Below, piece after piece: positions 58,150-64,000 of a DNA stretch of 64,000 nt. The DNA lies in the NCBI GenBank assembly GCA_021904315.1, contig CM038915.1, positions 5,766,001 through 5,830,000 on the forward strand, given 5' to 3'. The first letter of the stretch is position 1. Each line of letters opens with the position of its first letter. The notes beneath the pieces are model-generated. The model was not told the DNA's origin. It did not search any database and saw only the letters and a list, made by a program, of their open reading frames with translations. The DNA comes from Sphagnum magellanicum. Its lineage: Eukaryota > Streptophyta > Sphagnopsida > Sphagnales > Sphagnaceae. The translations under genes were made by a program, and so were the position numbers.

Positions 58150-58438
58150 AATGGGGTCCCAGCTACGTCTAACGTTAAGATGTGGCAGACCCAAGTGAAT
58201 GCCCGATCCTTGCCTAAAGGCATGGCCCAGTCAAATGGTGGCCCCTATGTGGATGTAGCATCGAGATGTACTAGGGCATAAGCTTGCTCTACATTAGTGG
58301 TTATCATGGAGTATGGTGAACGGTATAACATATGTGCCCACCTTTCGATCATATCCCTCATGGAATCCCCATGACATAGGTTGAAGCCTATTTGGCATCT
58401 TGGAAAGTGGTCTATCCTTTTGCCAGTCAATGGGACCC
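58150..58438 (-). other. GC-richer island with minus-strand coding-like frame
   Basis: About 290 bp stand out from AT-rich flanks. On the minus strand 58430-58245 encodes 61 residues (RIDHFPRCQIGFNLCHGDSM, then MIERWAHMLYRSPYSM), and after one TAG the same frame continues to a TGA near 58150 (FDWAMPLGKDRAFTWVCHIL). AATGGGGTCCCA and TGGGACCCATT lie at opposite edges as a possible inverted pair. I do not recognise the protein; it may be a gene fragment carried or copied here. Confidence 0.35.
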
Positions 58439-61400
58439 ATTCATTAAATCATGCAATTTTTTTTAAATTCCTAAAATTATTTTTCAAAATTACTGGCAAT
58501 TGAGTGTTGTAGATGCTTATTAAGTTTATGACTTATATCTACATTACTACATAGTGAGATTTCAAGAGCCTAGAACATGGGCATATTTACACTACTCCCT
58601 AATAAAAATGCTAAGTGAAAAAGCAACAATTTACATACAAGTTTGGACCCAAAAAGTGCCAAATTTGACATTCATTTCAACCTGAATCTTTAGTGTATTT
58701 TGAAGGTATGATAATGGATGTAAAGTGCTTTGGGGAATTCTATATACATATGTTTTGTAAGGTGAATTGTTTTGTGCCCATACCTATTAAATATAATTCT
58801 GTTTTTAAAGTTTTCCATTAGCCAACCAATAGCCCCTTGTTGGACCAAAGTGTAAAGGTTTTGGTCTTTTGAGGGGGAGGAAGGACATTGTTGGAGTGAG
58901 CCCAAGTGTGAATGAAAGCACAAAGCAAGTGAAGTGAGCTTGCGAAAGGACCCAATAAGGTCAAAGACTAGTGGTCAAAAAAGCAAAAGACGATGTAACA
59001 AGTTGAAATATAATATTGTTAATATTAACTAAACCCATGCAAAACAACTTTTTTTTTTGGATATTACTGCTTGGAATTATCATGATTGAGATTGAGAATC
59101 TTTTGGCTACGTTTGAAGTATAGCCTCTTTTCAAAAGTTGGCTTTATATGTTCTTGGACATTATCTTGGGAGTTCACCCATACCAAGACTGTACCATGCT
59201 TAATGGCAGTCTTCTTGTGGAATTGATGAATACATCCTAACTAGATCACAATGCAAAATATAAATGTATTCGAAATATTTAAGTTGGATAAAGTTGTAAC
59301 TTGTAACCCTTGCAAGCTATAAGATCTTTTACTTGGGTAAGGAACTTACAATATATGATCAACGCCCAGAAGGCACTAACCACATATAGCCTTTGCATGC
59401 CGTAGTTACATTCATTTAGAAGCTTTTTACATATTGAAAATTAACTACATCCACACAAAAGATGTGAATGTTTGCGGCACTTTGGATGTATGGTCTACTT
59501 TCGGGAAAAGGAGTAGGACCATAAGAGAGTTTACTTGCAATAAATAGCCTTACAAATAAGTCAGCTAATGTGAGATACTAGAATACATATTGATGTCAAA
59601 GCAACACTTGGTGCAAACAAGTGTGGAATGCAACGAGTTTAATATCATGCAACATGACAACACAAAATTCCTTTTCAATACCAACACTACAAAGATGGTG
59701 TTTTAAAAACTAGAATGCAAAGACCCTACCCGAACATAAATCATCATTGCGCAAATGATTTTGAAAAAGGCATGCAACCTCATTTGCACACTCCAAAAGT
59801 ACATCAATAAAAATGAATCCAACGTAATCCTTCCAAATCCCTAGCTAGTACCCCAACTGTATTTGATAATAAAAAGATCGTTCTTTTTAAATGTGTTTTG
59901 GTAACCGTGGCTTGACTAGGTTCCCCACAAAAATTAGAAAATTTTTACCTTTGATATTTGGGCTCCTATATCAATTGTGTTATGTGAAGGTGTACACTAA
60001 AATCAACCTCCACAAATGTTTACAATTTCACATGAAATTTAAAAGGTGCTGAATTAAGGACAGCATTTCAAATTTGTTCTAGTCATTTGGAACATGTCAG
60101 GATGCCTTGTGGTATTATAAATGTATGTGTTGTCTTACCAACACTTAATTAATGACATCTTTTATAAATAATTTGATGATTTCAAGATGATTATCTTTTT
60201 TCATCCTGTTGGTTTTCATTGTCATATTTTCATGTATTGAGTTTAACTATCAATTCATGGTTTAAAACTTTTGAGCATTATGATGCATTTATTGATTTGA
60301 AAAGGTGGCACCATTTACTTGCAAGAGTTCCCCATAAGATAATTACATATCTAGAACATAAGAATCTTCAAATTCATGGTGCTTGAACATGTTTGGATTT
60401 ATTTTTTAACCAATGGGCCTTGTCATTTTTTTCAATTTTTCAAATATTATCCTAGATGGCAATAAATAAAAACCATATGTGCATTATTTTGCCACTCATA
60501 TCTCACATCTAAAGAGGGTTTAGGGTAATTGCATACTACTATGAACTCTTATAGACTATTCCAATGACATTTTAAAAATTGTTATTGCATAAAAATTTAA
60601 AACTTTCATTGGATATCACAAAAAGGGATTCATTTATGTGAAGTTAAAATTTCATAAATCCTTCAACAATGAAGAAAACATAACAAAATAATGGATGTTC
60701 AATCTTGGATGGATTTTACAATGAACTATTGTAAACTATAAAATATTGAAATGAACTTTTATTTCACAAATGTGTTTGTATAATGCTTTGAAACTTTGGG
60801 ACATAATGTCTGGAAAGTTGGTAACATTTAACTGAAAAAAACAACTATAGATATATCCTATTTGAAATGATATTTGAATCATATTTTATGATAAAGAATT
60901 AAACAAAAACATCCATTATAATATTGAAAATTAATAGTTTTCTAGACCAATGTTTCATCATATTGTTAAAGGGTCCAAGAACAATATAATGAACCAAAAG
61001 TGTCCCCCTTGAATGATTGCTTAATCTATGTTTTAATCTCAAAATATTCTTTTAAAATCCTTAAATTTTTCTTAATATTATTCTATTAAAGTTTATATTG
61101 TAATTTTATCTTTTTCAAATATTTTCAAATATTTGTAATGAGTGATTTTTTTACTTAAACCATTAGTTACAATTTGGGTTTTTTTAATTCATTAAATTTA
61201 TTTCAAATTTATTATTTTTTGATGATATATCATGTTGTTAAATAATTATGTCCAAAATTTTCAACACCAACTTAAATATCACTATAAATATGAAATATTG
61301 TGTTGTGATTTCAAGTGTTTTGGTGCATATTAGCATAATTACACCCTTTAAAATGTTTTTTAAAAGGTGGGATGAACTTGGATGTGGGAAAAAAAAAATT

Positions 61401-62332
61401 AATTTAACATAATTTGAACCAATTTGAAAGTTTAACCAATTCATTAAGCTTAAAACACATTCAAGAATTTCAAAGGAAAGAGACTCTCAAAATGGACTTT
61501 GAACAATCATTTTTGGTCCATCTAGGTCGTGTGTTTATTCCCAAAAATGAAACTTATAATCAAGAATGTGAGATTATTTTCAAGTTTCAACATTTTATTC
61601 CAAGCATGGCCAAGCTTAATGGGTTAAGACATTTTCAAATTGGAACACTTTCAACTTTAACATCAACTTGAATCATCACCCAACTTGGTGGGCATTGTGA
61701 CATTTTTAATTATAATTTTTTATCACATATCAACCTAAGAACAATAAGGAAAAACTTACAAATCACCTCGATATTTGCAACCCTCACCAATGCATTAAGG
61801 AATGAAATGAAGTCCACAATTAACCATATAATGTTAAATTTTCAAGTATAACCTTATGTAATGTTGATCCTAACTTTCAATACTAAATATTTTCTTGGAA
61901 GGCATTTACAAGTTAAAGTGGAGTTCTTTTCTTGCATTCGTTTAAATTTTTTTGTTGATGCATAGCATGTTTTGGTTAACCCATTTGAAACATGTGTAGG
62001 ATGAATTCTCATCATGAGTTTTTTCTTACATCAAACCCTACATTCATCCTTGCCCAAGTTCAGTCACATTGATTTTCACCTTGCTCAAGGTCAATAATCA
62101 CAATCATCATCATTGCCCTTGCTTGCAATCACATTTAATGTGTTAAGTTAATTTTCCCTTCATAAAGGTGGGCGTTCAATCAAATTCAAATTTGTTTGTT
62201 TATGTTCATTTCAGTAAGTAATCATTAACAAGTTCATGAAACTCATAGTTTGGTTCAAGGTGAAGGAGGAGCTAATTTATGAATTATTTTTACAAGGTGG
62301 TCCTTGCAAGTTTTAATGGTGAGCAATACACA
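58439..62332. other. AT-rich non-coding tract
   Basis: I see no gene, terminal repeat or array. Short open frames (58690-58923, 61238-61444, 61414-61671) have no recognisable domain. Confidence 0.45.
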
Positions 62333-62654
62333 CACTACAAGAAATCATGTTTTTTTAAAAGTCCAACTTGACCAAATGTCCATTTTGACAGAAAAATTGG
62401 TCATGGTGACTAGAGGAGATAGCTGGTGTTGAAGTGCATTACCAAATGAACTCGTTTATTTGACTAAAATGGTTTTTTTAACTACATGGTCAAATGTGAC
62501 ATATGGTTCAAAATGACATAAAAGTGGACACAAATAGTTGAAAAGGACAAAATCAGCTCACCTTTGGTCAAAAGGGACAAAACTTTAATCAAATGAAACA
62601 TCTGTTCCCTTAGATGGTCATGAGGATCACAGAATGGACCCATGGTTTGTAGTG
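62333..62654. mobile_element. Possible mini-CACTA element, about 322 bp
   Basis: CACTACAAGAAATCATG at the left matches the classic CACTA terminus; GGTTTGTAGTG ends at 62654 and gives CACTACAA in inverted orientation. The interior has about eight GGTCAAAATGACA-like words on both strands, like CACTA subterminal repeats. The flanking trinucleotides (ACA and TAG) do not match, so the borders or the pairing may be wrong. Confidence 0.45.
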
Positions 62655-64000
62655 TAGACGTTTTTTCTAATGGAATGTTAATGTAAATATTTAAGATAAT
62701 TTGTTGTGAAATGTTAATGTATTCATTTAGCATAATTTATTATGAAATGTTAATGTGACATTTAGGATAATTTCTTCTAAAATGCCAATGTAAATATTTA
62801 GGATATTTTCAAGTGTGGAGGGTAATTACAAGCTAAAATGTTCATAAAATCGTGTACAAGGGCAATTTTTTCTACACCCCTTCAAGTTCAAATGCTTAGA
62901 TGATAAATTTGTGCACATGTGGGTAGGTGCACAAATAGGTGGACCAATTTGCCATAGCTCCAAAGTCCTCATTTATTCAAAATTTTAGTCAGATTTTGGA
63001 AATTATAACTAGTTGGGTCAAAATGAAATTAAAGGAGCCACAAGCGTTACATTACATTACTCATACATGTCCTTTTCCCCCAAAATAACTTTTCACAAGA
63101 ATAAATTATTGAATTATTATTTTTGCAATTTGTTATCAAAATGATTATAATTGCCCCAATAAGTCAATTTTTTTCTTAATCATTTTTAAACAAATATGAA
63201 TTTGTAAAAATGTAAAGATTCCTCGCAAATTTTTTTGTTTCATCTTGAAAAACGATGACAATTTGAAATCATGCCAAAAAACCTTAATTTTTTTAAGTTG
63301 AATTTAATGTAATATAAATGACAACTTTGTTTAATACATCATGTACATTATACCCCATTTATATGTGGTAAAACACTCTTAAAATTTTAAAATTTTGAAT
63401 TTTCAAATGTGCATACTTTGAATTTTCAAAGTTTTAGAATTCCACATTTTTTTAATTGTGAATGTTTTTTTAATGTGTCTAATAAGTTTTAGTTTTCATC
63501 TCATTTTTTTACCATCAATTTAATATTATATGAGTCCTTTGAAAGTCCTTTGTAAAAATGTCTTTTGTTAATGACAAGAATTTTCATTTTCAAAAGTCCT
63601 TAACTAAACAAAAAAATTTAATTGGATCAAATGGATTTTAAATTTGAGTTTCTTGACATTCATGTGTTAAAAATGAATAATGTGTCATGAATACCATGGT
63701 TTCAAATGGCCAAAAAAAAAATGATCTCTAATTTTTTATATGACAAAATCTAACATCTAACACCTTTTGTGACTCCTTTGATCTCAATTTGACCCAATTT
63801 ACATTGACTTTCTCCATATTTTTTCCATGTCATTAATGTATTGTCTAGAGTTACTATTTATTTAAGCATGTAAGGAAAATTACCATAGAACACCTCTTCC
63901 TCCAATATGTTATGGGCTCAGAAAAAAGTCACAACGCCAAAACATGTTTTTCATGACTTGAACATTTATGACTAATGTCCTAATCTAGTCATGTAGCCAT
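62655..64000. other. AT-rich non-coding tract with one dispersed-repeat copy
   Basis: About 63622-63795 matches 52416-52590 (TTGGATCAAATGGATTTT, TTTCAAATGGC, ATATGACAAAATC, TTTTGTGACTCCTTTGA). TTAATGTAAATATTTAGGAT-like words recur at about 62675-62805. No gene seen. Confidence 0.5.

Noticed and set aside
1-64000. CRISPR arrays, bacterial operons, riboswitches, tRNA or rRNA genes
   Set aside because: No spacer-repeat array with conserved repeats, and no tRNA or rRNA landmarks seen; arrays present are eukaryotic minisatellites. A tRNA scan would be needed for certainty.

Overview
The window reads as nuclear DNA of a land plant with a large, AT-rich, repeat-rich genome. The evidence is a plant U-box/ARM ubiquitin ligase gene, a plant-type Ty1/copia element primed by initiator tRNA-Met, and CACTA, hAT, PIF/Harbinger-like and mariner-like DNA transposon remains. 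Long stretches show no coding sequence. I cannot fix the clade; the low gene density and heavy decay would suit a fern, lycophyte, gymnosperm or other large-genome plant, and this is inference.

Layout. 0-5.3 kb: a tandemly duplicated AT-rich block, then a decayed multi-part coding tract of unknown family mixed with about 740-bp tandem units. 5.3-15.1 kb: mostly non-coding, with one diverged MITE copy, a 15-bp minisatellite, duplicated blocks and a 199-bp tandem repeat. 15.1-20.4 kb: a GC-richer tract with an hAT-like MITE and hairpins but no recognisable gene. 20.8-22.2 kb, minus strand: the only clearly intact host gene, an intronless PUB-type E3 ligase with a (GA)15 tract just upstream. 23-35 kb: a nest of short dispersed repeats, with one possible terminal exon at 27.4-27.6 kb. 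35-41 kb: A/T-rich sequence with degenerate TAGG/CCTA and GGTCAA-motif tracts. 41.24-43.71 kb: a CACTA-type non-autonomous transposon with 3-bp target duplication, carrying two internal tandem arrays. 44.95-51.08 kb: a young copia element with near-identical LTRs and a 5-bp target duplication. 51.6-52.7 kb: a 13-bp minisatellite, a 21-C homopolymer and a tandem duplication. 53.7-55.5 kb: a broken hAT transposase gene. 56.3-56.6 kb: a clean PIF/Harbinger-like MITE. 56.6-64 kb: mostly unremarkable, with a possible mini-CACTA at 62.3 kb.

No operon-like or pathway relationship links these parts. The story is one host gene in a sea of transposons of different ages. The copia copy is recent (2 differences in 313 bp of LTR), the CACTA and MITE copies still show their termini, and the hAT and unknown coding tracts are old. 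I saw no convincing sign of a wholly new biological system. The most unusual items are the CACTA element with its 60-bp dimeric minisatellite, the unidentified decayed coding tract at 1.4-5.2 kb, and the unidentified membrane-protein-like exon at 27.4 kb.
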